Shown: positions 15,282 to 22,975 of the stretch, in pieces
How the letters are laid out: each line of letters opens with the position of its first letter
Numbering within the stretch: position 1 is the first letter of the stretch
NCBI GenBank assembly: GCA_910586745.1
Contig: CAJUJZ010000014.1
Location: 1 to 28,834, forward strand
Direction: 5' to 3'
DNA length: 28,834 bases
Source of the DNA: an uncultured Mucispirillum sp.
GTDB taxonomy: Bacteria; Chrysiogenota; Deferribacteres; Deferribacterales; Mucispirillaceae
The notes under the pieces: generated by a model
Databases searched by the model: none
Told to the model about the DNA's origin: nothing
Seen by the model: the letters and a program-made list of their open reading frames with translations, nothing else
Translations under genes and position numbers: made by a program

Positions 15282-16508
15282 ATGCTGGACAATTTTTTTA
15301 TAGAAAGCAAAAGATTTATCAAAAAAAATAATTTGCCATATAAAAGATATTTTATAGAAACCCATAAGTTATCCCATAGATTATCCATTATACAGGGAGC
15401 AAGAGGTATAGGCAAAACAACAACAATTGCTCAATATTTATCTAATTATGAAATGGATAAAGTGCTGTATATAAGCCTTGATAATATATTAATGAGCAAT
15501 AATCATAAAATTATAGAAATAGCAGAAGAATTTGAGAAAAATGGAGGTCATATTTTATGTTTAGATGAGATACATAAATATACAAACTGGTCTCAGGAGC
15601 TAAAAAATATTTATGACAAATATGATAATCTTAAAATAATAGTTTCTGGCAGTTCTGCAATGCATATACATAAAGGTAGTTATGATTTAAGCAGAAGGGC
15701 GGTAGTATATAATATGGAAGGAATGAGTTTCAGGGAATTTCTGAACCTGCATTATCAATATGCTTTTAATAACTACAGATTAGACGATATAGTAGAAAAT
15801 CATGAAGAAATAGCAGAGTTAATTATAAATAGTCTGCATAATATTAAAATAATTCCTTTATTTAAAAAGTATTTAGACTATGGATATTACCCATATTCAA
15901 TTAGTATGAATAATAAAGATGATTTTTATAAAACATTACAACAGAGTATAAATGCAGCTATAGAAAGTGATTTAATATCAGTATATCCTAATTTAAGCGG
16001 GGTAAGTATAAATAAAATTAAAAAGTTGCTTTTAAGTATAATGTCTAGTGTTCCATTTAAGCCTAATTTTTCAGAGTTACAAAAAATACTTGATATAAAA
16101 GATACTAGAACATTAAAAGAATATTTAGTATATCTTGATGACGCAGGAATAATAAAAATGCTGATGGCAAATAGTATGGTTTATAAAAATATTGGTAAGC
16201 CAGAAAAAATATATATGGCTGATACTAATATTATGAATTTAGCCAGCAAAGATATTGGTAATATGCGAGAAACATTTTTCTTTAATCAGTTAAGCTGCTA
16301 TTATTCAATAATATCTAATAACAAAGGTATTTACAGTAATAAGTCAGGTGATTTTATATGTGAAGAAAAATATATATTTGAAGTTGGTGGTAAAAATAAA
16401 GATTTTAATCAAATTAGAAATACAGATAACTCATTTTTAGCATTAGATGACATAGAGATAGGATATAAGAAAAAAATTCCATTATGGATATTTGGTTTTC
16501 TATACTAA
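15282..16508 (+). CDS. AAA-family ATPase with C-terminal DUF4143 domain
   Basis: A 408-residue AAA_14/DUF4143 protein. Walker A is GARGIGKTTT (about residues 39-48), Walker B HILCLDEIHKY (about 89-99), and a sensor-like IVSGSSAMHI follows. A winged-helix-like middle (LSGVSINKIKKLLL...) leads to the DUF4143 C-terminus, which contains YIFEVGGKNK, resembling the E-x-K part of a PD-(D/E)xK nuclease-like core. The biological role of this large family is poorly defined. I chose ATG 15282, with AGGTG four bases upstream, over the in-frame ATG 15255, which has no ribosome binding site and lies almost at the predicted transcription start. The gene stands alone, and three operator-like boxes precede it. 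It could be a stand-alone accessory or defence-type ATPase, but no partner is present. Confidence 0.88.
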   Translation: MLDNFFIESKRFIKKNNLPYKRYFIETHKLSHRLSIIQGARGIGKTTTIAQYLSNYEMDKVLYISLDNILMSNNHKIIEIAEEFEKNGGHILCLDEIHKYTNWSQELKNIYDKYDNLKIIVSGSSAMHIHKGSYDLSRRAVVYNMEGMSFREFLNLHYQYAFNNYRLDDIVENHEEIAELIINSLHNIKIIPLFKKYLDYGYYPYSISMNNKDDFYKTLQQSINAAIESDLISVYPNLSGVSINKIKKLLLSIMSSVPFKPNFSELQKILDIKDTRTLKEYLVYLDDAGIIKMLMANSMVYKNIGKPEKIYMADTNIMNLASKDIGNMRETFFFNQLSCYYSIISNNKGIYSNKSGDFICEEKYIFEVGGKNKDFNQIRNTDNSFLALDDIEIGYKKKIPLWIFGFLY

Positions 16509-16532
16509 AAAAGCCCTCAAAATGAGAGCTTT
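16504..16532 (-). terminator. Terminator of the thrS-infC-rpmI-rplT cluster
   Basis: AAAGCCCTC (16510-16518) pairs with GAGAGCTTT (16524-16532) with one internal mismatch. On the minus strand the stem is followed by six T. It lies 25 bp after the rplT stop and may also serve the converging ATPase gene, though its plus-strand T tract is poor. Confidence 0.7.
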
Positions 16533-16557
16533 GTATTTATAAGTTTTAGTTATAAAC

Positions 16558-16905
16558 TTATTTTGTAACGCTTTTTACTAATTCTGCAAAAGCTTCAGGA
16601 GCATTTATAGCCATTTCTGAAAGAACTTTACGGTTTAAATCGATACCAGCTTTTTTCAGATTACCCATAAGTTTGCTGTATGAAGTATTGTTTAATTTAG
16701 CAGCAGCAGAAAGACGAGTAATCCATAATCTTCTCATGTCTCTTTTTTTCCTGCGTCTGTCTCTGTAAGCATAGCATAAAGCTCTTTCAACAGAAGGGCG
16801 GGCAATATTATAAACTGTCCTTCTTCTGCCTCTAAATCCTTTTGCTAATGCAAGTATGTTTTTTCTTCTTCTTCTGGTTTTGTAACCACCTTTAGCTCTA
16901 GGCAC
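16558..16905 (-). CDS. rplT: 50S ribosomal protein L20
   Basis: A 115-residue L20. It begins MPRAKGGYKTRRRRKNILAL and contains GFRGRRRTVYNIARPSVERA, ending in a helical domain; this is the canonical family sequence and length. L20 binds 23S rRNA early in large-subunit assembly and in other bacteria represses translation of its own operon. An AAGGAGGAAC ribosome binding site lies before the ATG. It is the last gene of the minus-strand translation cluster, after a structured 108-bp spacer. Confidence 0.98.
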   Translation of the reverse strand: MPRAKGGYKTRRRRKNILALAKGFRGRRRTVYNIARPSVERALCYAYRDRRRKKRDMRRLWITRLSAAAKLNNTSYSKLMGNLKKAGIDLNRKVLSEMAINAPEAFAELVKSVTK

Positions 16906-17017
16906 TTGTTCCTCCTTGTTAAGTCTTTTTGACTTAGGTTATTTGTTTTGCCTGTCATACGGCGGCCTAATGCCGTATACATAGCGAGATTAAAGCTATA
17001 AGATATAAATATCTTAT
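16906..17017 (-). promoter_or_regulatory. Structured rpmI-rplT spacer with four hairpins, candidate L20 autoregulatory region
   Basis: Four inverted repeats pack into the spacer: ATAAGATAT/ATATCTTAT (16998-17017, spanning the rpmI stop), ATAGC/GCTAT (16981-16999, overlapping the first by two bases), ATACGGC/GCCGTAT (16957-16978), and AAGTC/GACTT (16921-16935) directly before the rplT ribosome binding site. Ribosomal protein operons often carry such structures as binding sites for the regulator protein. The regulatory role here is an inference. Confidence 0.45.
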
Positions 17018-17217
17018 GCATAAGGCATAATGCAGCGTATATTTGCTGCCACTGTGCCAGTGATAACACCAGTTTCTTTTAACTGGCGTTTACGCTTCCT
17101 GCTCATACCAGTAGCAATGTGTCTCATTCCTTGTTTTTTGAAAATGAGTTTACCATTAGCACTGATTTTAAAGCGTTTTTTTGCACCCTTATGGGTTTTC
17201 ACTTTGTGCATAGCCAT
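17014..17217 (-). CDS. rpmI: 50S ribosomal protein L35
   Basis: A 67-residue L35. HKVKTHKGAKKRFKISANGK near the N-terminus and MRHIATGMSRKRKRQL are conserved family motifs. AAAGGAG lies just before ATG 17217, so the start with two extra residues (MAMHK) is preferred over the internal methionine. It lies between infC (41-bp gap) and rplT, the usual order infC-rpmI-rplT. Confidence 0.97.
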   Translation of the reverse strand: MAMHKVKTHKGAKKRFKISANGKLIFKKQGMRHIATGMSRKRKRQLKETGVITGTVAANIRCIMPYA

Positions 17218-17258
17218 GTTTACTCCTTTATAGATTCTAGCTTTACAAAAATAAGCGT

Positions 17259-17795
17259 TTATTTAGCTGCCTTTGGGGCAATAATAATCATTTGCTGTTT
17301 GCCTAATATTTCAGGCTTTTTCTCCATAACGCCTAAATCTTCCACATCTACAGAGATTTTATTTAAAAGCTCGGTGCCAGAGTCAAGAAACATTATTTCT
17401 CTGCCACGGTAGCGGATAACTATCTTGACCTTATCACCATCAGTTAAAAAGCGTCTTATATGTTTAAGTTTAACATTATAATCATGCTCTTCAATTTTAG
17501 GGCGGAACTTAATTTCTTTAACATCTACCTGATGTTGACGCTGTTTTTTACGAGCCTCTTTTTCTTTTTTGTTTTTTTCAAACTTATATTTACTGTAGTC
17601 CATAATACGACATACAGGAGGCTTTGCATTAGCGGCAATTTCCACTAAATCCAGTCCTTTATCCTTAGCAGCATCAAGTGCTTCATGCAACGATAAGATA
17701 CCAAGAGCCTGTCCGTTATCATCAATAAGGCGGACTTCAGATACTATTATCTCATCATTAACCCTTTCTTTGTCTCCATCTTTAACTGACGGTAT
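17259..17795 (-). CDS. infC: Translation initiation factor IF-3, with a non-AUG start
   Basis: A 178-residue IF-3. Both domains are present: an N-terminal part with VNDEIIVSEVRLIDDNGQ and GILSLHEALDAAKDKGLDLV, a lysine-rich linker, and a C-terminal domain with KEIKFRPKIEEHDYNVKL. Reading starts at ATA (17795) or ATC (17798): a GGAGG (17802-17806) lies just upstream and there is no in-frame ATG or GTG in the N-terminal region. A first TTG at 17690 would delete conserved N-terminal residues. IF-3 genes in other bacteria also start with AUU or other rare codons, letting IF-3 limit its own synthesis. The choice between ATA and ATC is uncertain. Confidence 0.93.
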   Translation of the reverse strand: MPSVKDGDKERVNDEIIVSEVRLIDDNGQALGILSLHEALDAAKDKGLDLVEIAANAKPPVCRIMDYSKYKFEKNKKEKEARKKQRQHQVDVKEIKFRPKIEEHDYNVKLKHIRRFLTDGDKVKIVIRYRGREIMFLDSGTELLNKISVDVEDLGVMEKKPEILGKQQMIIIAPKAAK

Positions 17796-17852
17796 GATAC
17801 ACCTCCATAAGAGAAATAATTCTCTAAATACCTTTCTAGCCTATATATAATA

Positions 17853-19775
17853 TTATTCAGCCCATAATTCAAGAGATTTTGAATCTACTAATGATTTTAA
17901 TACACTAATATATGTAGAAAAATCAAGATTATTTTTTGTTTCGCCATTTCTTAATCTGACAGAAACTTTATTTTCATTCATCTCATTGTTACCTACAACT
18001 ATCATATGAGGCACTTTTTCCATTTGTGCTTCTCTGATTTTGTAGCCTATTTTTTCATTTCTTAAATCTTTTTCTACTCTTATACCAGCCTGTTTTAATT
18101 CTCTGTATAATTTTTCTGCATATTCTGCACTTTCATCAGTAATGTTCATAATTTTAACCTGTACAGGAGATATCCATACAGGGAAAGCACCTGCAAAGTG
18201 TTCAATTAATACACCTAAAAATCTATCAACAGAGCCTAAAATAACTCTGTGCAGCATAACTGGACGGTGTTTTTCACCGTCCTGACCAATATAGCTTAAA
18301 TCAAATCTTTCTGGCAGGTTAAAGTCGCACTGAATTGTAGCACACTGCCAAAGTCTGCCGATAGCATCTTTTAATTTAATGTCAATTTTAGGACCATAGA
18401 AAGCACCATCGCCTTCATTAACTGTATAATCTAAACCTTTAGCTTCTAAAGCATCAATTAATGCTTTTGTTGCAGTATCCCATATTTCTACTGAGCCAAT
18501 AAATTTTTCTTCCGGCCTTGTAGATACTGTATGTATAAATTCAAAGCCAAATATATCCATTACAGTTTTAACAAAATCTAAGATATTTGTAATTTCTTCT
18601 AAAAGCTGGTCCTCTCGGCAGAAAATATGAGCATCATCTTGAGTAAATGCTCTAACACGCATAAGTCCGTGTAAAACACCTGATTTTTCGTGTCTATGTA
18701 CTGTACCAAGTTCAAAATATCTTAATGGTAAATCTCTGTAACTGTGTAAATCATTTTTATATATCATAATATGAGATAAGCAGTTCATTGGTTTAATACC
18801 AAATTCTATACCGTCTATCTCAGTAAAATACATATTCTCTTTGTAGTTATCATAGTGACCAGAGCATACCCATAAATTTTTTTTAAGGATAGCAGGGCCG
18901 TAAACTATATCATAGCCTCTTTTAATATGTTCTTCTCTTTCAAACTGTTCTAAAACAGCCCTAAGCATACCACCTTTAGGCAGATAAATTGGGAAACCAG
19001 CTCCTGCTTCTTCTTCTATTGTAAAGAGCTTCAGCTGTTTGCCAAGGCGTCTGTGGTCGCGTTTTTTAGCTTCTTCAAGCATATTTAAGTAGTCATCAAG
19101 TTCCTTTTTAGAAAACCATGATGTGCCGTATATTCTTTGAAGTTGTTTATTGTTTTCATCACCTCTCCAGTATGCACCAGCAACTGATAAAAGTTTGAAA
19201 TGTTTTATTTTGCCAGTGGAAGCAATGTGCGGACCACGGCAAAGGTCAGTAAAATCACCCTGTTCATAAAGAGAAACTGTATCAACACCTAAATCTTGAA
19301 TGATTTCTACTTTATATTTTTCATCTTCTTTTGTAAAATGGTCTATTGCATCACCAGCAGAAATTTCTTTTCTGGTAATAGCAATATTTTCAGCTGAGAT
19401 TTTTGTCATTTCTTTTTCTATTTTTTCTAAATCTTCCACAGTAAATGGAGTGTCTCTGTCAAAATCATAGTAGAAGCCGTTTTCTACAACTGGTCCAATA
19501 GTAACTTTTGTTTCTGGATAAAGTCTTAAAACAGCCTGAGCCATTAAATGAGCTGTAGAGTGTCTAAGAATTTCTAAAGCTTCTTCATCAGATTCTGTTA
19601 ATATTCTTATGTTATCTCCATTATGGAGTGCAGTATTTAAGTCAACAAGTTTGTCATTAATTACGCCTGCTACTGCTTTTTTAGCAAGGCTGTTAGAGAT
19701 TTTTTTAGCAGAATCTAATATTGTAGAATTATCTTCTAATTCTAATTTGCCGCCGTCTGGCAATGTGATATTCAT
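17853..19775 (-). CDS. thrS: Threonyl-tRNA synthetase
   Basis: A 640-residue class II synthetase charging tRNA-Thr. The TGS domain (MNITLPDGGKLELEDNST) is at the N-terminus, followed by the editing domain with HSTAHLMAQAV (HxxxH type), and the catalytic core with GPKIDIKLKDAIGRLWQCAT and MLHRVILGSVDRFLG. The anticodon-binding domain ends the protein. The motif usually written PMNCPGH reads PMNCLSH here; the catalytic cysteine and histidine remain. The start is ATG 19775, with AAGGAG upstream, rather than an upstream in-frame start with no ribosome binding site. It lies 59 bp after a tRNA gene and 57 bp before infC. Confidence 0.96.
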   Translation of the reverse strand: MNITLPDGGKLELEDNSTILDSAKKISNSLAKKAVAGVINDKLVDLNTALHNGDNIRILTESDEEALEILRHSTAHLMAQAVLRLYPETKVTIGPVVENGFYYDFDRDTPFTVEDLEKIEKEMTKISAENIAITRKEISAGDAIDHFTKEDEKYKVEIIQDLGVDTVSLYEQGDFTDLCRGPHIASTGKIKHFKLLSVAGAYWRGDENNKQLQRIYGTSWFSKKELDDYLNMLEEAKKRDHRRLGKQLKLFTIEEEAGAGFPIYLPKGGMLRAVLEQFEREEHIKRGYDIVYGPAILKKNLWVCSGHYDNYKENMYFTEIDGIEFGIKPMNCLSHIMIYKNDLHSYRDLPLRYFELGTVHRHEKSGVLHGLMRVRAFTQDDAHIFCREDQLLEEITNILDFVKTVMDIFGFEFIHTVSTRPEEKFIGSVEIWDTATKALIDALEAKGLDYTVNEGDGAFYGPKIDIKLKDAIGRLWQCATIQCDFNLPERFDLSYIGQDGEKHRPVMLHRVILGSVDRFLGVLIEHFAGAFPVWISPVQVKIMNITDESAEYAEKLYRELKQAGIRVEKDLRNEKIGYKIREAQMEKVPHMIVVGNNEMNENKVSVRLRNGETKNNLDFSTYISVLKSLVDSKSLELWAE

Positions 19776-19834
19776 AATTAGCTCCTTATACATTTGCAGT
19801 TGTATGAGCTGCACATATCTAATCTAAAAGTATA

Positions 19835-19906
19835 TAGGCGAGAGCGGGATTGAACCGCTGACATTTGCCACGTCAAGGCAACGCTCTCCCACTGAGCTAC
19901 ACGCCT
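19835..19906 (-). tRNA. tRNA-Val (anticodon GAC)
   Basis: The minus strand folds as a full cloverleaf: acceptor AGGCGTG/CTCGCCT, T8-A9, D arm GCTC/GAGC, anticodon stem TTGCC/GGCAA with loop TTGACGT (anticodon GAC), a five-base variable loop, T arm AGCGG/CCGCT with loop TTCAATC, and discriminator A. CCA is not encoded. Acceptor position 6-67 is a T-T mismatch. Its downstream neighbour on the same strand is thrS. Confidence 0.92.
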
Positions 19907-19929
19907 AAAAGCTTATATAGTAAATAAAG

Positions 19930-19958
19930 TTTATAATAGTAAAAAAGATATTAGTCAA
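19930..19958 (-). promoter_or_regulatory. Strong sigma-70 promoter upstream of tRNA-Val and thrS
   Basis: On the minus strand TTGACT (plus 19958-19953) and TATAAA (plus 19935-19930) are separated by exactly 17 bp. The start would lie near 19923, about 17 nt before the tRNA. With no terminator visible between the tRNA and thrS it may drive the whole translation cluster. Confidence 0.7.
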
Positions 19959-19992
19959 TACAAATCATATTATTTTATTCAAAAAATAATTA

Positions 19993-20256
19993 CTATTTTG
20001 GTGGAAAATATTTAAGAGCGATTTTTTTTCCTGCAATCTGTCCTGCAATACCAAAAGCCATAAATATAAATATATACCAGAATGAAAAACCTGCAGAGCG
20101 GCGAAGTATTGCAGCTACAGGTATTGGTGCATGAATACTTAAAAACCACATTATACTGTATGATGTAAAACGACTTCTAAACATACCAAAAGGCAGATTT
20201 AGAAAAAAACATATAATACCTATTTTAAAAATTGTAAAAATTGTTTCATAACTCAT
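19993..20256 (-). CDS. Small conserved-looking membrane protein, function unknown
   Basis: An 87-residue protein with three hydrophobic stretches. The pattern NLPFGMFRSRFTSYSIMWFL, then HAPIPVAAILRR and GQIAGKK, resembles a small membrane protein family I associate with deltaproteobacteria-like genomes, but I cannot name it. No clear ribosome binding site precedes ATG 20256; TATAAC lies close upstream, so the message may have a very short leader. It is divergent from the ankyrin lipoprotein gene with 46 bp between them. The Pro, Arg and Trp positions look constrained, which favours a real gene. Confidence 0.65.
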   Translation of the reverse strand: MSYETIFTIFKIGIICFFLNLPFGMFRSRFTSYSIMWFLSIHAPIPVAAILRRSAGFSFWYIFIFMAFGIAGQIAGKKIALKYFPPK

Positions 20257-20302
20257 AATATTTATGTTATAATTATTTTATATTAATTTGTAAAGGTGCT
20301 TT

Positions 20303-21307
20303 ATGGGTAAAAAGTTAGTAATCTACTTAATATCTACATTATTATTTATTGCAGGCTGTAATAAAAATAATGAAATAAAAGAGAATTTGGATATTCAGCA
20401 GGATAATATTTCCAGCAGCAGTAAAGAAGAAGCAGAGTTAGAGCTGATATCTGAAAATGGAGAAGTTATTCACAATGCTCAAGTTCCAACATCAGACGGG
20501 GAAGGGATAGATGTTATTACATCAGTCCAGGCAGATAAAAATATACCTGCTGCTGCAAATGAAAATGATATGTTTGTATTTTTCCGTGCAATAAATGATA
20601 ATGATACTGCAAAAATAAGTGAATTTTTAAATAAAGGTTTTGATATAAATGCAATGAATAAAAATGGGGAGAATGCAGTAAATGCTGCTATTGCTTCAGG
20701 CAGTTATAATGTTTTACAGTTTTTGATTGATAATGGAGCAAATTTAAACAGCACATCAGATACAGGTATTCCGCCACTTAGTCAGGCGATTTTAGAATAC
20801 AATAAACAGGCAATAGATATACTGCTTAACAGTAAAAAAGTTGATATGTATTATGTATGGGGAGATATGTGGACAGGTTCACCATTATATATAGCATGTT
20901 CAAAAGCTAATGTTTATGCACTTGAAAAAATGGTGGAAAATGGTGCAGATTTAAAATATGATTTCAGTGAATATAATGCTGTGCCTTTAATGCACTATGC
21001 TTTAAATTATAGACAGTTTATAAAAAATGAAGAATATAGAGAATTGATTGCATTTTTAATATTGAATAAGACAGATATTAATGCAAAGAATAATCAGGGA
21101 CAGACACCTTTAATGGCTGCTTTACAAAATGGTGATATAGATGCTTTTAATGCCTTAATTGCAGGTGGTGCAGATACTGCAGTAAAAGATAATAATGGCA
21201 AAACAGCACTTTTTTATGCAGAAAATTTAAAAGGTTCATCAATGCTTCCTGATAATGAATATGAAAAAATAATTACTTTATTATCAATAGATAATGGGAC
21301 AAAATAA
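20303..21307 (+). CDS. Ankyrin-repeat lipoprotein
   Basis: A 334-residue lipoprotein. Its signal peptide ends in lipobox FIAGC with the lipidated Cys at residue 19. An acidic, disordered linker (about 20-90) is followed by at least five ankyrin-like repeats (about 90-325). These contain FLNKGFDINAMNKNGENAV, FLIDNGANLNS, MVENGADLKYD, LILNKTDINAKNNQGQTPLM and LIAGGADTAVKDNNGKTAL. Ankyrin repeats mediate protein binding; the lipid anchor and the likely export place them in the envelope. The partner is unknown. AAAGGTG lies before the ATG. A small ORF (21294-21389) overlaps its last 14 bases in another frame. Codon use fits the neighbours. Confidence 0.88.
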   Translation: MGKKLVIYLISTLLFIAGCNKNNEIKENLDIQQDNISSSSKEEAELELISENGEVIHNAQVPTSDGEGIDVITSVQADKNIPAAANENDMFVFFRAINDNDTAKISEFLNKGFDINAMNKNGENAVNAAIASGSYNVLQFLIDNGANLNSTSDTGIPPLSQAILEYNKQAIDILLNSKKVDMYYVWGDMWTGSPLYIACSKANVYALEKMVENGADLKYDFSEYNAVPLMHYALNYRQFIKNEEYRELIAFLILNKTDINAKNNQGQTPLMAALQNGDIDAFNALIAGGADTAVKDNNGKTALFYAENLKGSSMLPDNEYEKIITLLSIDNGTK

Positions 21308-21389
21308 TATAATATATCAGGTGCTGGCAGTAGGTATAGTTTTTTTGATGCACTTACTATATTTTCTGCCTTTTTGCTTGATATTATAG
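21294..21389 (+). pseudogene. 5' part of a possible broken small membrane protein gene
   Basis: An ORF of 31 codons overlapping the end of the ankyrin gene encodes MGQNNIIYQVLAVGIVFLMH followed by LLYFLPFCLIL, a single clear membrane helix. The next ORF, in the +1 frame, begins eight bases later with a second hydrophobic helix. The two together look like a two-helix protein of about 70 residues interrupted near 21382-21389. No clear ribosome binding site. It could also be two tiny genes, or chance. Confidence 0.3.
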
Positions 21390-21396
21390 GCTTTTA

Positions 21397-21504
21397 ATGC
21401 TGTGGCAGTATAAAGTTCTTGCAATTAATATAATATTAAATATAGTATTAACTTTAATATTTGTTATTGCAGGCTCTACTTTATCTAAAAAAGTATTTGG
21501 CTGA
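21397..21504 (+). pseudogene. 3' part of the same possible broken small membrane protein gene
   Basis: A 35-codon ORF with a membrane helix, VLAINIILNIVLTLIFVIAG, and a basic C-terminal tail (SKKVFG), in the +1 frame relative to the upstream ORF. Its frame is open from 21382, consistent with a frameshift there. A weak TAGG precedes the ATG. It ends 20 bp before aroC. Confidence 0.3.
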
Positions 21505-21524
21505 TTATAAAATTGGAGCAGTAA

Positions 21525-22583
21525 ATGTATTCAAATTCCTATGGAGAATCTTTTAGAATAACTACATTTGGAGAAAGTCATGGTGCAGCAGTTGGTGTAA
21601 TAATAGATGGCTGCCCCTCAGGCATAGAGTTAAATGAAGAATATATACAAAAAGAACTTGATAGAAGAAAACCTGGGCAGAGTAAAGTATCTACTCTCCG
21701 TAAAGAAGATGATAAAGTAGAAATTCTTTCAGGTATTTTTGAAGGCAGAACAACAGGTACTCCAATAGCATTAATGGTAAGGAATACAAGCCAGAGAAGT
21801 CAGGATTATGATGATATAAAAGATTTATTTCGTCCAGGTCATGCAGATTTTACATACTTTAAAAAATTTGGCATCAGAGATTACAGAGGCGGCGGCAGAG
21901 CTTCTGCCAGAGAGACAATAGGCAGGGTGGCTGCGGGAGCAGTGGCAAAAAAAATACTTGCTTTAAAAGACATAGATATTTTTGGCTATATTGTGCAGAT
22001 TGAAAATGTAAAAGCAGAAGATTTTGAAAGAGATTTTATAGAGCAGAACCCAGTGCGTACAGCAGATAGAAAGGCTTATCCATTAATGGAAGAAGCTATT
22101 TTAAAAGCTAAACAGGAACTTGATTCTGTAGGCGGTGTAGTTGAACTCTGTATAAAAAATGTTATGGCAGGTATTGGTGAGCCTGTGTTTGACAGGCTTA
22201 ATGCAAGGCTTGCATATGCAATAATGAGTATACCTGCTGTAAAAGGGATAGAGTTTGGTGCAGGCTTTAAAGCTGCATCTATGCGTGGAAGTGAAAATAA
22301 TGATGAAATTACACCAGATGGCTTTCTTTCAAATAATGCAGGAGGCACACTTGGTGGTATATCTTCCGGGCAGGATATTGTATTAAGATTTGCTGTAAAA
22401 CCTACATCATCTATATTAACATCAAAAAGAACAATTGATAAAAATGGTAAGGCAAAAGAGATTGTTACAAAAGGCAGGCATGACCCATGTGTTGCTACCC
22501 GTGGTGTTGTTGTAGCAGAAGCAATGGCAGCATTAACTATTGTAGATATGATGATGATACATAGTGGAAGGGATATTATATGA
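21525..22583 (+). CDS. aroC: Chorismate synthase
   Basis: A 352-residue chorismate synthase, which turns 5-enolpyruvylshikimate-3-phosphate into chorismate using reduced flavin, the last common step of aromatic amino-acid synthesis. The signatures GESHGAAVGVIIDGCPSGI, RPGHADFTYFKKFGIRDYRG followed by GGRASARET, and GRHDPCVATRGVVVAEAM are all present. GGAG lies 8 bases before the ATG. It overlaps the next gene by four bases (ATGA), so the two are translationally coupled. Confidence 0.98.
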   Translation: MYSNSYGESFRITTFGESHGAAVGVIIDGCPSGIELNEEYIQKELDRRKPGQSKVSTLRKEDDKVEILSGIFEGRTTGTPIALMVRNTSQRSQDYDDIKDLFRPGHADFTYFKKFGIRDYRGGGRASARETIGRVAAGAVAKKILALKDIDIFGYIVQIENVKAEDFERDFIEQNPVRTADRKAYPLMEEAILKAKQELDSVGGVVELCIKNVMAGIGEPVFDRLNARLAYAIMSIPAVKGIEFGAGFKAASMRGSENNDEITPDGFLSNNAGGTLGGISSGQDIVLRFAVKPTSSILTSKRTIDKNGKAKEIVTKGRHDPCVATRGVVVAEAMAALTIVDMMMIHSGRDII

Positions 22584-22975
22584 AAAAGCTTTTATCTTTT
22601 ACAGTAATATTAATGATATTATTCAGCTTTGGATGTTCAACTGCTTATAAAAAATATAACCAGAGAATAGCAATTTCAGTAACACCAAAAGAAATTTTTG
22701 ATATAGATGTAGAGCTTAGGTTTGTTTCTGCTTCGTCTCTTGAAAAGAAAGAAATGAGAAAAAAACTGGCAGAGCAGGGGCTGCAGGTATTTACTGGATA
22801 TACAAGGGGTATGATACAAGGAACAGTTATTCCAGACAGGCAGTTTATTGCTTCTATCCGCAGTTTCGTAATAAGATATAAGCCTTATGTAAACAGTAAT
22901 GAGAAACTGATATTTGATGAAATACTTAAGGCTCTTGATGAACTAGATTTATATCTTGATAAAGTAGAAAACTAA
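22580..22975 (+). CDS. Small lipoprotein of unknown function, coupled to aroC
   Basis: A 131-residue protein whose signal peptide ends in lipobox FSFGC, with Cys at residue 19. The mature part is mixed alpha/beta in look, with ISVTPKEIFDIDVELRFVSA and a C-terminal helix (LIFDEILKALDELDLYLDKV). I do not recognise a family. Its ATG overlaps the aroC stop (ATGA), a typical coupling signal. It converges with a TetR gene whose stop overlaps its own by four bases, leaving no room for a terminator. Function unknown; envelope location is likely. Confidence 0.75.
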   Translation: MKKLLSFTVILMILFSFGCSTAYKKYNQRIAISVTPKEIFDIDVELRFVSASSLEKKEMRKKLAEQGLQVFTGYTRGMIQGTVIPDRQFIASIRSFVIRYKPYVNSNEKLIFDEILKALDELDLYLDKVEN

